NCBI GenBank assembly: GCA_019637615.1
Contig: JAHBVJ010000014.1
Location: 124,001-188,000 of the forward strand
Length of the DNA stretch: 64,000 nucleotides
Origin: Anaerolineae bacterium
GTDB taxonomy: Bacteria > Chloroflexota > Anaerolineae > Aggregatilineales > UBA2796
Reading direction: 5' to 3'
The notes below the pieces were generated by a model. That model did no database searches. It worked only from the letters and a program-made list of their open reading frames with translations, and was not told the origin of the DNA. The translations under genes and the position numbers were made by a program. Shown here piece by piece: positions 34,867-44,800 of this stretch (the stretch's first letter is position 1; the number at the start of each line of letters is the position of its first letter).

Positions 34867-36189
34867 ATGTATTTGCGCACGCCCAAACGTTATCAGGCCA
34901 AAGGCCGCCGCCGCTACTTGTTCAACTTCAAGTGGCTGTGGCTGTATTTGCTTGCGCCGCTGATCATCGTGCCCGCCTCGTTGGCCTACTATTACCGTGC
35001 CGAGCTTGCGCCGATAGTCAGCAACAGCGTCAACTCCATCCTGACGCGGATGCCGCGCGCCATGCCCACCGCGACCCCGACCATTCCGGCGGCGGATTTG
35101 CAGCGCATTTTTGGTGACTCTGTGCGCACGGGCAAGATCAACAACGCGCTCTCGGCGCTGAACGGCTTGCTGGACGCTGCTCCCAATGATGTATACTTGC
35201 ATACCACGCTCGTACGCATGACCTTGCTGCGCGGCGACCCCACCGACCGCAAGCACCTCGATAAAGCCGTCGCTGCTGCCGACGCCGCTATCAATGCTAA
35301 TCCCGAAGTCGCTGACGGCTGGATCATGATGGCGCTGGCGCTCAACGAACGCGGCGAACCGCGCGCGGCGCTGCCCTATGCGCTGCGTGCCCGCGATCTC
35401 AACGCCGACGATCCGATGCTTGGTGCGGTCACGGCGCGCATCTACGCCGATCTGGGGCGCTACGATGAAGCCACCACGCTGGTCGAGCAAGCCATCGACA
35501 AAGCCAAAGCCAGCCGCCCGCTGAACACCATCGCACTAGCCTTCGGCTACTGGGTACAGGGCGACATCCTGACCAACACCAACGGCGCGGCGGCGGAAGG
35601 CGCGTATGAGGAAGCGTGGCGGGCGGCGCTGACCGATGCCAACGTGCCGCTTAGTTTCATCGCCTACCGCCTGTACTTCGTGTATCTGACCGAAAACCGC
35701 GATCAGGATGTCCTGAATGTGCTGGCACAGGCGGCGGAACGCGACCACGACGATGATATGAACTCCTATTACGTCGGGCAGGTCTACTACCGCGCGCAAA
35801 ATTGGGAGAAAGCGCGTCCGGCCTACGCGCAGTGCCTTGACCTGAACCCCGATAATTTGCGCTGTCTACGGCGCATGGCGCAGGTGAATTACCAGTTGAA
35901 TGCCTACGCGACGGCGGCGGACTATGCCAAACGCGCCATCGCCAAAGGCACGCAGGAGCCGGAGGCCTTCTTGGTGGCGGGGTTATCGCTGATCGAAGGC
36001 AAAGATCGCAACTGCGGCGAGGCCATCACGCTGCTGCAAAAAGGCTATTTGCTCAACGAAGGCCGCACGGATGTCGCTGACACGGTCAAAGCCAGCCAGC
36101 GTGACCAGTTCGAACGCGGTCTGACGAGCTGCAACGCCCGCCCGATCCAGCCGACGACGGCACCCGCCGCCACCGCGACTCCCCAATAA
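34867..36189 (+). CDS. Membrane-anchored TPR-repeat protein (second of pair)
   Basis: 440 aa. AAAGGTG precedes the ATG. The basic N-terminus (RTPKRYQAKGRRRYLFNFK) is followed by a helix 'WLWLYLLAPLIIVPASLAYYY', giving an inside-basic topology with the TPR part outside. A Thr-Pro stretch (PTATPTIPA) precedes repeats such as 'INNALSALNGLLDAAPNDVYLHTTLVRM', 'ADGWIMMALALNERGEPRAALPYALRARDLNAD' and 'YYVGQVYYRAQNWEKARPAYAQCLDLNPD'. The C-terminus is another PT-rich tail. Same architecture as the preceding gene, so probably an ancient duplication; both would act together. Partner unknown. Confidence 0.88.
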   Translation: MYLRTPKRYQAKGRRRYLFNFKWLWLYLLAPLIIVPASLAYYYRAELAPIVSNSVNSILTRMPRAMPTATPTIPAADLQRIFGDSVRTGKINNALSALNGLLDAAPNDVYLHTTLVRMTLLRGDPTDRKHLDKAVAAADAAINANPEVADGWIMMALALNERGEPRAALPYALRARDLNADDPMLGAVTARIYADLGRYDEATTLVEQAIDKAKASRPLNTIALAFGYWVQGDILTNTNGAAAEGAYEEAWRAALTDANVPLSFIAYRLYFVYLTENRDQDVLNVLAQAAERDHDDDMNSYYVGQVYYRAQNWEKARPAYAQCLDLNPDNLRCLRRMAQVNYQLNAYATAADYAKRAIAKGTQEPEAFLVAGLSLIEGKDRNCGEAITLLQKGYLLNEGRTDVADTVKASQRDQFERGLTSCNARPIQPTTAPAATATPQ

Positions 36190-36308
36190 CGTGTCATAAT
36201 CCCTCCTCATGACATTTGTCACTAATCGGTGAGTGCCGCGCAACTCGCTCTCATGCTTGCCGTAAATAAACATCAGTGGATAGCAGTCAACTAAGAAACG
36301 GAGTGATT

Positions 36309-37115
36309 ATGGGCTATCTTGGACGCATCTTCACAATCGGGTTCCTCGCCTTCAGCGCTGTCGGGCTGACGGCCTGCGGAGGAAGCGCGGGTAATGGAAT
36401 CGTGCAAGGGTCTGGCGTCATGAAGACAGAATCCGTTCAGATTAGCGGGTTCAGCGCTGTTAACCTGACCGGCGCAGGTAAGTTGATCGTTGAGCAGACT
36501 GGCACCGAGTCGCTGACGATTGATGCGGAAGACAACATCCTGCCGCTGCTGGATAGCAAGGTAGTCAACAACCAGTTGATCCTCGGCAGCAAGCCGAACA
36601 GCCCCGGCTACTCGAACACCAAGGATATTGTGTTTCATGTGACGGTCAAGGACATCGGTCAAATAGTGGTCAGCGGCAGCGGCGATGCCAAGGCGACCCT
36701 GATCAAGTCTGACATGTTCAACGTCGAAATCGGCGGCTCCGGCAACATCACCATCGATAAGCTGGAAGTCACTGCACAGGCCGTCTTCAAGATCGGTGGC
36801 TCCGGCGAGGTCAACATCGGTGAGCTGCAAGCGCAAAACGTTTCCGTTAACATCGCTGGTTCTGGTTCGGTCAAAATCGCCAGCGGCACAACGGTTAACC
36901 AGTTGGTGAGCATCAACGCCAGCGGCAACTACGAGGCCGAAGGGCTGAAGAGTGACGTCGTGCAGATCAACGCTAGTGGTTCGGGCAACGCCACGGTGTA
37001 CGCGGACAAGACACTTGACGTGCTGCTCAACGCCAGCGGCTCAGTCTCCTATGTGGGCAACGCGACGGTCACGCAGACCAAAAACGGTTCCGGCACAGTC
37101 ACCAAGAAGGGCTGA
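36309..37115 (+). CDS. DUF2807 (head GIN domain) lipoprotein
   Basis: Exported lipoprotein, about 268 aa. The ATG at 36309 has GGAG upstream; the ORF start at 36276 is unsupported. The signal peptide ends in lipobox LTAC, so it is predicted to be lipid-anchored. The mature part is a right-handed beta-solenoid of the DUF2807 type, seen as regularly spaced 'GSG' turns: 'IVVSGSGDAKATL', 'VEIGGSGNITIDKL', 'FKIGGSGEVNIGEL', 'VNIAGSGSVKIASG', 'INASGNYEAEGL', 'INASGSGNATVYA'. It opens with 'VQISGFSAVNLTGAGKLIVEQTGTESLTIDAEDN', the standard start of the domain. Function of the family is unknown; a surface adhesin or envelope sensor role has been suggested. Confidence 0.9.
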   Translation: MGYLGRIFTIGFLAFSAVGLTACGGSAGNGIVQGSGVMKTESVQISGFSAVNLTGAGKLIVEQTGTESLTIDAEDNILPLLDSKVVNNQLILGSKPNSPGYSNTKDIVFHVTVKDIGQIVVSGSGDAKATLIKSDMFNVEIGGSGNITIDKLEVTAQAVFKIGGSGEVNIGELQAQNVSVNIAGSGSVKIASGTTVNQLVSINASGNYEAEGLKSDVVQINASGSGNATVYADKTLDVLLNASGSVSYVGNATVTQTKNGSGTVTKKG

Positions 37116-37129
37116 TCTAGCCTCCCTAT

Positions 37130-37165
37130 CATGCTCCCCTCGTGTATCCAATGAGGGGAGGCATG
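37130..37165 (+). terminator. Terminator-like hairpin after DUF2807 gene
   Basis: CATGC-TCCCCTC (37130-37141) pairs with GAGGGGA-G-GCATG (37153-37165), 12 pairs with one bulged G, 11-base loop. It lies 15 bp after the stop codon; no T tract. Confidence 0.55.
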
Positions 37166-37326
37166 TCACCACAATAAGCACTTCCCCGTCACAGTTAGAC
37201 ATGATGGTTCATCACCGGTGGCGATTTACTGGCTATAGAAATCACACAATTTCAGCGATTACCCGTCTATGCTAGCCAAACCGTTGAAAATAGCGGTCAA
37301 CATTGCGCCTGTCTGTGTACGATGAA

Positions 37327-38286
37327 TTACTTTGTGTTAAAAAACGCCGCTAAGGTCGTCAGTCGGGGCAGCGCAACGCCAAGCCTGTGCGCATCCGCCA
37401 AAACCTCTCTGGGATAACGGCTCAGTAATTCATAACTAGCATGTCCACTGGCGTCGAGTTGCTTCACAGTGTTGAAGCTCTCCAATCTGTCGCCGCTAAG
37501 GACTTTCTGCCCGATACATCCAAGCAGTCCAGCCGGAAGATTTAAAAGTATCGTGACGCCCGGATTTGGTTTCTCGCCCTTCGCTTTCAACACAGGCAGC
37601 ATCTCGCGCATCAGTAAAATAGTCGCTTTAAGCTGGGGCGCTGAACTGAAAACGTTGGAGTAGCCGCCGACTTTCAATGCTTGAACCGCTAAGGCCGCTT
37701 CCAGAACAAAATGAAACCAGAGCCAGCCACGGAAATCTTTTGACTCCGATACCGAAAAACCGGCGCTGCGGAACATCTCATAAACGGCCTGATACCGCGC
37801 GCTGCGTTTTGAGTTTCCAATGCGTCCCATAAACAGGGTCTTTAGTATCCCCCCTTTAAGCAGATTAGTTCCGAAGAATCCGCCGCCGCCGCCGGGAAAG
37901 CCCCATACTACCTGTTCCGTTGGCAAGTCCGAAACTGCTTCCTGCGGATCAGTCCATAGATTATTGAAGATCAGCACAGTCGCCTTACCGATCCGCGTCC
38001 GCAAGAAGGCGATGACGTCGCTCAACTGGTGATAAAAGACGCTCACCATGATTAAGTCATAGTCATGGTCGGCATTCAGGTCTTCCCGCATGGTGATCAG
38101 CCAACGTTCTGTAACTAAATTTTCCGCAGAGCTTATGCGCCCATCGCGGATCTCCAGATTTACTGAAGTGCCATATTGGGCGGCTCGCCCCGGACGCACA
38201 TAAAAGTCCACCTTATGGCCTGCTTTTTCCAAAGCCCAAGCGTAGAGTGTTGCGATTACACCACGACCCACCATCAATATGTTCAT
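37327..38286 (-). CDS. Ketopantoate reductase-like (ApbA/PanE family) oxidoreductase
   Basis: NADP-binding protein of the PanE/ApbA family, 319 aa. The N-terminus 'MNILMVGRGVIATLYAWALEKAGHKVDFYVRPGRA' is the Rossmann nucleotide site of the family, though with GRGVI in place of the usual GxGxxG. 'YDLIMVSVFYHQLSDVIAFL' and 'TVLIFNNLWTDPQEAV' fit the second half of that domain. The C-terminal helical domain is less typical, and the catalytic Lys/Glu of PanE are not obvious. It is divergent from a TetR regulator with a palindrome in between, so it may be that regulator's target rather than a pantothenate gene. Confidence 0.75.
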   Translation of the reverse strand: MNILMVGRGVIATLYAWALEKAGHKVDFYVRPGRAAQYGTSVNLEIRDGRISSAENLVTERWLITMREDLNADHDYDLIMVSVFYHQLSDVIAFLRTRIGKATVLIFNNLWTDPQEAVSDLPTEQVVWGFPGGGGGFFGTNLLKGGILKTLFMGRIGNSKRSARYQAVYEMFRSAGFSVSESKDFRGWLWFHFVLEAALAVQALKVGGYSNVFSSAPQLKATILLMREMLPVLKAKGEKPNPGVTILLNLPAGLLGCIGQKVLSGDRLESFNTVKQLDASGHASYELLSRYPREVLADAHRLGVALPRLTTLAAFFNTK

Positions 38287-38301
38287 TGACGTTCCCCGCT
38301 T

Positions 38302-38311
38302 TTGTATACAA
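38302..38311. promoter_or_regulatory. Palindrome TTGTATACAA in divergent intergenic region
   Basis: A perfect 10-bp palindrome 16 bp upstream of the PanE-like start codon. It could be a regulator half-site or overlap a minus-strand promoter element (TATACA). Low certainty. Confidence 0.35.
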
Positions 38312-38376
38312 TAAAACGCTGTTGCAAAGGGTAGCCGATGCTACAATGGAGGGTCAATCATCAAGAAAACATAGAA

Positions 38377-38392
38377 TGTTGCCTATGCAACA
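38377..38392. promoter_or_regulatory. Candidate TetR operator (TGTTGC-N4-GCAACA)
   Basis: A perfect 6-4-6 inverted repeat 15 bp upstream of the TetR start codon. The half-site TGTTGC also occurs at about 38320 in the same intergenic region. The placement suits autoregulation by the TetR protein. Confidence 0.5.
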
Positions 38393-38407
38393 CAAGAGGC
38401 GCAATTG

Positions 38408-39007
38408 ATGCAGAAGTCCAAAGGCATTGAGGACTTACGCGTTTATCGCACACGTAAACTGCTCCAGCAGGCTTTTATCGAACTGACAGAAGAAAAGGGC
38501 TTTGCGGCGCTCACGGTGCGCGACATTACCGAGCGCGCGATGGTAAACCGCTCGACCTTTTATCGTCACTACCTTGATAAATATGACCTGCTCGATCAGT
38601 ATCTGAGCGAAATATCTGGCCTGTTCGATGATCGAGAAGGGCAGTCGGAGCGATCTTCTCATGAAGTGCCGTCAACGCTCATCGACCTGCTCAGGCATAT
38701 GCAGCAATTTGCTGGCTTTTACCGCGCGATGTTAGGTGCCAAAGCCGATCCCTTGCTTGAACAGCGATTTCGACAGAAGATGGAAAAACGAGTTCTCTCT
38801 TGCGCTGATCAGGCACGCTCTGAACAAACCAGTCCTCCCGGTGCACCGCCTATCAACTTGGTATACACGACCACTGCGGCGGCGGGGTGTAGCGCGATTG
38901 TCTGGTGGTTAGAACACGACCAGCCCTATCCACTGGAGCACCTTGCGCAGTGGTTGAACCAGTTTGTTTACGATCTCTCCGGTTCGTCTCTCAAGTTGAA
39001 CGGATGA
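38408..39007 (+). CDS. TetR/AcrR-family transcriptional regulator
   Basis: DNA-binding repressor, 199 aa. The ATG at 38408 has AGAGG 8 bases upstream; a TTG one codon earlier is also in frame. The N-terminal helix-turn-helix is 'TRKLLQQAFIELTEEKGFAALTVRDITERAMVNRSTFYRHYLDKYDLL', the TetR signature. The C-terminal ligand domain is variable as usual ('HMQQFAGFYRAMLG...WWLEHDQPYPLEHLAQWLNQFV'), resembling the TetR_C_7-type fold. It is followed after 6 bp by a methyltransferase gene and is divergent from the PanE-like gene, so these are its probable targets. Confidence 0.9.
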   Translation: MQKSKGIEDLRVYRTRKLLQQAFIELTEEKGFAALTVRDITERAMVNRSTFYRHYLDKYDLLDQYLSEISGLFDDREGQSERSSHEVPSTLIDLLRHMQQFAGFYRAMLGAKADPLLEQRFRQKMEKRVLSCADQARSEQTSPPGAPPINLVYTTTAAAGCSAIVWWLEHDQPYPLEHLAQWLNQFVYDLSGSSLKLNG

Positions 39008-39013
39008 CATGGT

Positions 39014-39556
39014 ATGAACCACGACGATCATGTCAATTTGCTGCGGGCTGGTGTACCGACCGCTGGCGGCGTGTGGGCGGATTTTGGATCGGGGACGGGT
39101 GCGTTCACGCTGGCACTGGCTGATCTGATCGGCGCGGATGGCGTGATTTATGCCATTGATCGTGACGCGGCTGCGCTCAACGAGCAGCGGCGAGCCATGC
39201 ATAGCCGCTTCCCCGCCGTGCAGCACCACACCATCAACGCCGATTTCACCCGTCCGCTGGAACTGCCACCGCTGGATGGCATCGTGATGGCGAATGCGCT
39301 CCATTTCGTGCGCGAAAAAGACGCCGTACTCGTGCGTTTGCGGGGTTATCTGAAGTCTGGCGCGCGGCTGCTCATGGTCGAATACAACGTGGATCGCGGC
39401 AATACGTGGGTACCATATCCGTTTTCCTACACGACATGGGCGGCGCTGGCGGGCAAACATGGGTTCACGGACACACGTCTTCTGGCGACCCGACCGAGCC
39501 GTTTTCTTGGCGAAATCTACAGTGCCATCAGCCTGAATGGGGATCGGCCTGCCTGA
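39014..39556 (+). CDS. Class I SAM-dependent methyltransferase (small)
   Basis: 180 aa. Motif I is 'VWADFGSGTGAFTLALADLIG' and the ribose-binding acidic residue is in 'GVIYAIDRDAAALN'. Motif II/III is seen as 'INADFTRPLELPPLDGIVMANALHFVREKD', with 'LKSGARLLMVEYN' after it. It starts 6 bp downstream of the TetR gene, so they are co-transcribed. It is short for the class, with no obvious substrate-recognition domain. The substrate is unknown; the pairing with a TetR suggests detoxification or a stress response. Confidence 0.85.
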   Translation: MNHDDHVNLLRAGVPTAGGVWADFGSGTGAFTLALADLIGADGVIYAIDRDAAALNEQRRAMHSRFPAVQHHTINADFTRPLELPPLDGIVMANALHFVREKDAVLVRLRGYLKSGARLLMVEYNVDRGNTWVPYPFSYTTWAALAGKHGFTDTRLLATRPSRFLGEIYSAISLNGDRPA

Positions 39557-39877
39557 GCCAAAATCTTATCGAGGGTGACGACGGTTTATCCACATGTCTG
39601 TTTATGGAATTTCAAAATACGACGCATTTGCCAACGCCTTTTCTTGAGTCCCTTCAGTGGACTTCGTTCTCTAAGCCCGCACGTTTTAACGTCGGGCGGC
39701 GTAGCGACGCCCCCACGTTTCCTTGTCTAATTTCTTAGGCACCACCAGCAAAACACCCCACCACTGCGCTCGTGACATGTACTTACGTTCGTGCTTTCGC
39801 CCGAATTTTCCAAGATGGTCTTAACTCGGTATTATTAATGACTTTCCATATGAACAAACTCGTTTTAGGAGATACGC
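39557..39877. other. Non-coding gap carrying a dispersed repeat
   Basis: No credible ORF. It holds the 39639-39697 dispersed repeat; after it only AT-rich sequence up to the AGGAG of the next gene. TATTAT at about 39831 resembles a -10 box but lacks a matching -35. Confidence 0.5.
39639..39697. repeat. Dispersed repeat (TTGAGTCCC...TCTAAGCCCG type) with hairpin, copy 1
   Basis: It shares TTTTCTTGAGTCCCTT and GTGGACTTCGTTCTCTAAGC with the copies at 51239 and 51314. It ends in a hairpin GCCCG-c-ACGTT-tt-AACGT-CGGGC (39675-39697). Confidence 0.8.
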
Positions 39878-40372
39878 ATGGCAAAAAATCTTAAAAGTGG
39901 TGAAAAGGTGACTGTGGATCGCGTTGTAGAATTCGATCCCAAGTCAGAATCGTTTATCAATGGCCTACCGCAAATCACGGCGGGGCAAGTCGGCGTGGTA
40001 GTGGATGCTGCGCCACAGGGACGCGCGTCGATCGTGGATTTTGACGGCATCCAAGCCACCGTCTCGAATCAGCGCTTGCAGCGGCTGGAAACGCCACCCG
40101 TCAAGGGCAAGCGTGGGCGGAAGAAACGCGCCACCACTACGGCCTCAACGAAGGTCAAAACTGCGAATAATGTCCAGAAATCCTCCCCGGACGAAACTTC
40201 CGAACAGATCATCACTCAGCTTGCCAATACCCTGCTGTTGAATGGTGGCCTGAAGCAAAACGGCGAGGTCGTGATCCAGTTACGCTTTGACGAACTGCCA
40301 GAATCCGTCAAAACGCAAATTCGCAAGTTGATTGATGCGAAACTCGCCTTGAGTAGAACGGGAATGAAGTAA
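39878..40372 (+). CDS. Small basic protein of unknown function
   Basis: 164 aa with AGGAG 6 bases upstream of the ATG. I do not recognise the family. Residues 1-70 look like a small beta-barrel: 'SGEKVTVDRVVEFDPKSESFINGLPQITAGQVGVVVDAAPQGRASIVDFDGIQATV', with alternating hydrophobics and a Gly-rich turn reminiscent of SH3/KOW folds. Residues 75-105 are a Lys/Arg/Thr-rich linker ('KGKRGRKKRATTT'). The C-terminal part is helical ('EQIITQLANTLLLNGG', 'ESVKTQIRKLIDAKLAL'). The basic linker suggests nucleic-acid contact, but this is inference. It is monocistronic. Confidence 0.75.
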   Translation: MAKNLKSGEKVTVDRVVEFDPKSESFINGLPQITAGQVGVVVDAAPQGRASIVDFDGIQATVSNQRLQRLETPPVKGKRGRKKRATTTASTKVKTANNVQKSSPDETSEQIITQLANTLLLNGGLKQNGEVVIQLRFDELPESVKTQIRKLIDAKLALSRTGMK

Positions 40373-40620
40373 GCGTCCATACGCGGCTGAGATAATTCAA
40401 ACTTCACAACGCCGGTGGTTTACGCATCGTGGCTTTGTGGGAAGCCAGATCATCTCATTGCACTGCTTATTTTGGTAATAATTTTGTAAATCCTCTGATA
40501 ATCTCCTCACGCACCTTGCTATCTCCAATAAGTGTTCAGGCTTAATCGCACTCACGCTGACTTACGTCCTCAGTGGGATGTCCTCGTACCGTCCCATAGG
40601 GATCAACCAGTTTCAAAGGC

Positions 40621-41871
40621 TTATGAGAGCGAGAAGTTGAAGTAAAAGGTGGTGCCCTTACCAACCGCGCTTTCTACCCAAATGTTGCCGTTATGTCGCT
40701 CGATGATGCGCTTGACGGTGGCGAGGCCGATGCCAGTGCCGGGGAATTCGGAAGTGGCGTGCAAACGCTGAAACGGTACGAACAACTTCTCACTTTGCTC
40801 CATATCGAAGCCAACGCCGTTATCTCGCACATAATAAACAGGCTGATCTTGTTGCACGATCTTGCCAAATTCAATCATCGGGGAATCCTGTTTCGACGTA
40901 AATTTCCACGCGTTGCTGAGTAAATTGGTGAGCATCAATTCCAGCAATGTCCCATCGCCCTCCACAACCGCATCATCCACAATGCTGACATCAATCGAGC
41001 GCTCAAGGTCTTCGGTTTGCAGCTTTTGGACGATGCCGCGCGCCATTTTGCTCAGGTTGACTTGTGCGCGTTTCATCTCGCCGCGTGTAACGCGTGAGAA
41101 CGATAGCAAATTCTCGATGATGGACGACATATGCAAGGTGTTGTCACAAATCTGCTGCAACATATCCCGCGCGTCATCGTCCAACGTCTCCATATAGCGG
41201 ATCAACAGCAGGCTGCTGAACCCATTGATCAACCGCAGTGGCGCGCGCAGATCATGAGAAACGGTGTAGTTAAAAGACTCTAGCTCCCTGTTGGCGACCT
41301 CTAACTGGCTGGTGCGCTCCTTGATGCGCACTTCTAGCAAATCGTTCGATTCGCGCAGGGCTTGCTGCGTCGAGGTCAACTCCCTATTCAACTGCCGCAC
41401 CTGCTGAAGTTGCCTTTCTAGCTCGGCGTTGGCGCGGCTGATGTAGTCTGCTTGCCGCTGGATCGCGTGGCGGCTCCGGTGCAACTCGATGAAGTTAGAA
41501 ACTTTGGCGATCAAAATCTCTGGGATGATCGGCTTGAACAGGTAATCCACCGCGCCGAGTGAATAGCCCTTGAAGACATAATCTTCACTGCGGTGGATCG
41601 CCGTCAAAAAGATGATCGGGATGTGCTTGGACTTCTCGCGCTGCTTGATCAGCACGGCAGTCTCAAAGCCATCGATCACGGGCATCTGGACATCCATCAG
41701 GATCACGGCAAATTCTTCGCTCAGGACGAGCTTGAGCGCTTCTTCCCCCGAATTTGCCTTCACCAGATGTTGCCCCAATTCCTCCAAGATCGCCTCAAGC
41801 GCATAGAGGTTTTCGGGGCGGTCATCTACAAGTAAGATGTTGACCTTCTCATCATCCATTGCTTCCGCCAT
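40621..41871 (-). CDS. Response regulator-histidine kinase fusion
   Basis: Cytoplasmic signalling protein, 416 aa. The N-terminal REC domain has 'VNILLVDDRPENLYALEAIL', the phosphoacceptor in 'VILMDVQMPVIDGFE' and 'FKPI' with the conserved lysine. A coiled coil of about 70 residues follows. The HisKA box is 'FNYTVSHDLRAPLRLINGFSS', with the phosphorylated His. The HATPase_c domain has 'LTNLLSNAWKFT', 'VRDNGVGFD' and 'PGTGIGLATVKRIIERHNG'. The ATG at 41871 directly follows the TAA of the hybrid kinase gene (41874-41872), so the two are translated together. It probably receives phosphate from, or works beside, that kinase. Confidence 0.92.
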   Translation of the reverse strand: MAEAMDDEKVNILLVDDRPENLYALEAILEELGQHLVKANSGEEALKLVLSEEFAVILMDVQMPVIDGFETAVLIKQREKSKHIPIIFLTAIHRSEDYVFKGYSLGAVDYLFKPIIPEILIAKVSNFIELHRSRHAIQRQADYISRANAELERQLQQVRQLNRELTSTQQALRESNDLLEVRIKERTSQLEVANRELESFNYTVSHDLRAPLRLINGFSSLLLIRYMETLDDDARDMLQQICDNTLHMSSIIENLLSFSRVTRGEMKRAQVNLSKMARGIVQKLQTEDLERSIDVSIVDDAVVEGDGTLLELMLTNLLSNAWKFTSKQDSPMIEFGKIVQQDQPVYYVRDNGVGFDMEQSEKLFVPFQRLHATSEFPGTGIGLATVKRIIERHNGNIWVESAVGKGTTFYFNFSLS

Positions 41872-44800
41872 TTACCTCGATAGCCACACGCGAAGCAGTG
41901 AGAATAGGTGATTAGTATCTATCGGCTTGGTGATGTAGTCCGACGCGCCCGCTTCCAGACATTTTTCGCGGTCACCCACCATCGCCTTTGCCGTCAGGGC
42001 GATGATCGGCAAGCTCTGATAGTCGGGCATCTGCCGGATCAATCGGATTGTCTGGTAGCCATCCATCTCCGGCATCATGATGTCCATCAGGATAGCGTCA
42101 ATATCGGGGTTTTCTTGCAACATCGAAATCCCCAACCGTCCATTTTCCGCGAATAACACTTGCACCTGATGACGTTCCAAAATGCTGGTAGTGGCGAAGA
42201 TATTGCGGATGTCGTCATCAATCAACAAGATTTTCTTCCCGATGAGCGAAGCATCGACGCTGCGGTACGTTTGGAGCATCTTGCGCTTTTCGTCGCTCAG
42301 GTTGCTCTCCACGCGGTGCAAGAACATGGTCGTATCGTTCAACAAGTTTCCCAGCGATTTCACATCCTTCTTCAAGATGATCGATTTTGTCCAACGTTTC
42401 AGCGTCGTTGCTTGTTCGGGCGTCAGTTCCGCGCCAGTATACACGACAATCGGGGTTTCTATCGCCCCTAGCTCCTGTTCCAACTGCTTGAGGAACTCAA
42501 AGCCCGAAATATCCGGCAGATCAAGGTCGAGAACGACACAGTCATATTGCTTGGATTTCATAGCGGTGAGTGCTTCTTGCCCCGTTGCTACGGCGGAAAT
42601 GTTCACATCCGTGTGCCCGATCAATTCCACCATACTATTCCGTTGAATATCATTGTCCTCGATAATCAATAAATCCTTAACAGGGCGGGCAATGAAGGCA
42701 TTTACATGCTGGAGCGTATTTGCCAGCGTTTCGTAAGCCACCGGCTTCTTGAGATAGGTGATCGCGCCCGCTTGGAGTCCGTGTGCTTTCTCCTCCACCA
42801 CCGAAATGATGTTGACCGGAATGTGGCGCGTGCGGTCATCATGCTTGAGCCGATCCATCACCGTCCAACCGTCCATCACCGGGAGCTGAATGTCCAGCAA
42901 GATCGCGTCCGGTTTCAGCTCAACCGCCATCGCCAAACCGAGATCGCCGCGCAGGGCTACGACGCACTTGAAGCCATAGCTGTGTGCGATCTCTATCAGC
43001 GTCGCGGCGAAATTCATATCATCTTCAATGATCAGCAGGACGTGATCTCCCTCTTGCAGCGAACCGCGATCATCCATCATCTGAAGTTGGTTCGTTGAAT
43101 CATCCTGACTGCTCGATGTCACCGCCGAGGTATGCTGTGAACGGGTGGTATGTCCATTCCTCGGCACGAGCGGCACCAGCGATTTCACCGAGCGTTCATT
43201 AGTTTCTGGCGGGGCGGCAGTGGTCGCGCTGTTGAAGGAAGCATAGGACGGCAGATACAGCGTGAACACGCTCCCTTGGTTCGGGACGCTCGATAGCTGA
43301 ATCTCGCCGCCCAATAGCCGTGCGATCTCGCGGCTGATCGACAAACCTAGCCCCGTCCCGCCATATTTGCGGCTGGTGGTGCCATCCGCCTGCTGGAATG
43401 CTTCAAACACGATCCGCTGCTTTTCCGCCGGAATGCCGATCCCCGTATCCGACACTTGGAACGCGACGATCAGGTCGGCTTTACGCAGCGACTCCAGATT
43501 GAACGATGCATCGCGCGTGTACACCCGCATCAGGCGCAAAGTAACGCTGCCCTGCTCGGTAAATTTGAAGGCGTTGGAAAGCAAATTCTTGAGGATTTGC
43601 AGCAAGCGCCGTGCATCCGTGTAAATGGCACGCGGCAAATTAGCATCCAAGATGATCTCAAAGTCGAGGCCTTTGTTCTGGGCGATCTGCTCGAAATTGC
43701 GCTGGACATCGATCTTGATCGATTGCAGCGCGACCTCCTCCACATCAGCGATCATCGCGCCCGACTCGATCTTCGCCAGATCGAGGATGTCGTTGATCAG
43801 CACCAGCAAATCCGTGCCGGAAAGGTGGATGGTCTGGGCAAATTCGATTTGTTTGGGCGTCAGATTCTTGTCGCTGTTTTCGGATAGCAGTTGCGAGAGG
43901 ATCAACATGCTGTTGAGCGGCGTGCGCAGTTCGTGCGACATGTTCGCCAAGAACTCATTCTTATATTTCGAGGTCAGCGCCAACTGCTCGGCCTTTTCTT
44001 CCAGCGCCTGTTTCGCCTGCTCGATCTCGCGGTTTTTGCGCTCGACCTCCGAATTTTGCGACGCCAGCAACCGTGCTTTTTCTTCCAACTCGTCGTTCGT
44101 GTGCTTTAGTTCGTCCTGTTGGCTGCGCAGCAAATCTTCTGAGGCTTGCAGCGACTTGGCTTGCTGCTCCAAACGCTGATTCTTCTCGGTCAGTTCGCGT
44201 TGTTGGGCTTGCAGTTCCTCCGCCAGCGATTGCGACTGGTTGAGCAGTTTTTCTGTCTGCATCGTCGCGGCGATGGTGTTAAGCACGATGCCGATGCTCT
44301 CGGTGAGCTGGTCGAGGAAGGTCAGATGGATTTCGCTGAAGCGGTGGAACGAAGCCAGCTCGATCACGGCGATGACTTGCCCTTCAAACAGCACGGGCAA
44401 AACGACGACATTGGCGGGCGTGGCTTCGCCCAGTCCCGAACTGATCTTGATGTAATCGTCGGGTACGTCCGTCAGCAAGATGCGTTCGCGTTCCAGCGCG
44501 CATTGTCCTACCAAGCCTTCACCGAGCGCGAATTGGTTCGACAGGTGCTTGCGCTGGCGGTAGGCATAACTGCTCAACAGGCGCAGGGAAGCGCTGCCGC
44601 TTTCGGTATCCATCAGATAAAACACGCCGTGCTGCGCCGTGACGAGCGGGGCAAGTTCCGACAGGATTTGTTTGGAGACGGTTTCTAGCGCGCGTTGACC
44701 TTGCAACATGCGCGTGAACTTGGCGAGGTTGGTTTTCAGCCAGTCTTGTTCGGTATTTTTCTGCGTGGTTTCGCGCAGATTACCAATCATCTGGTTCAGG

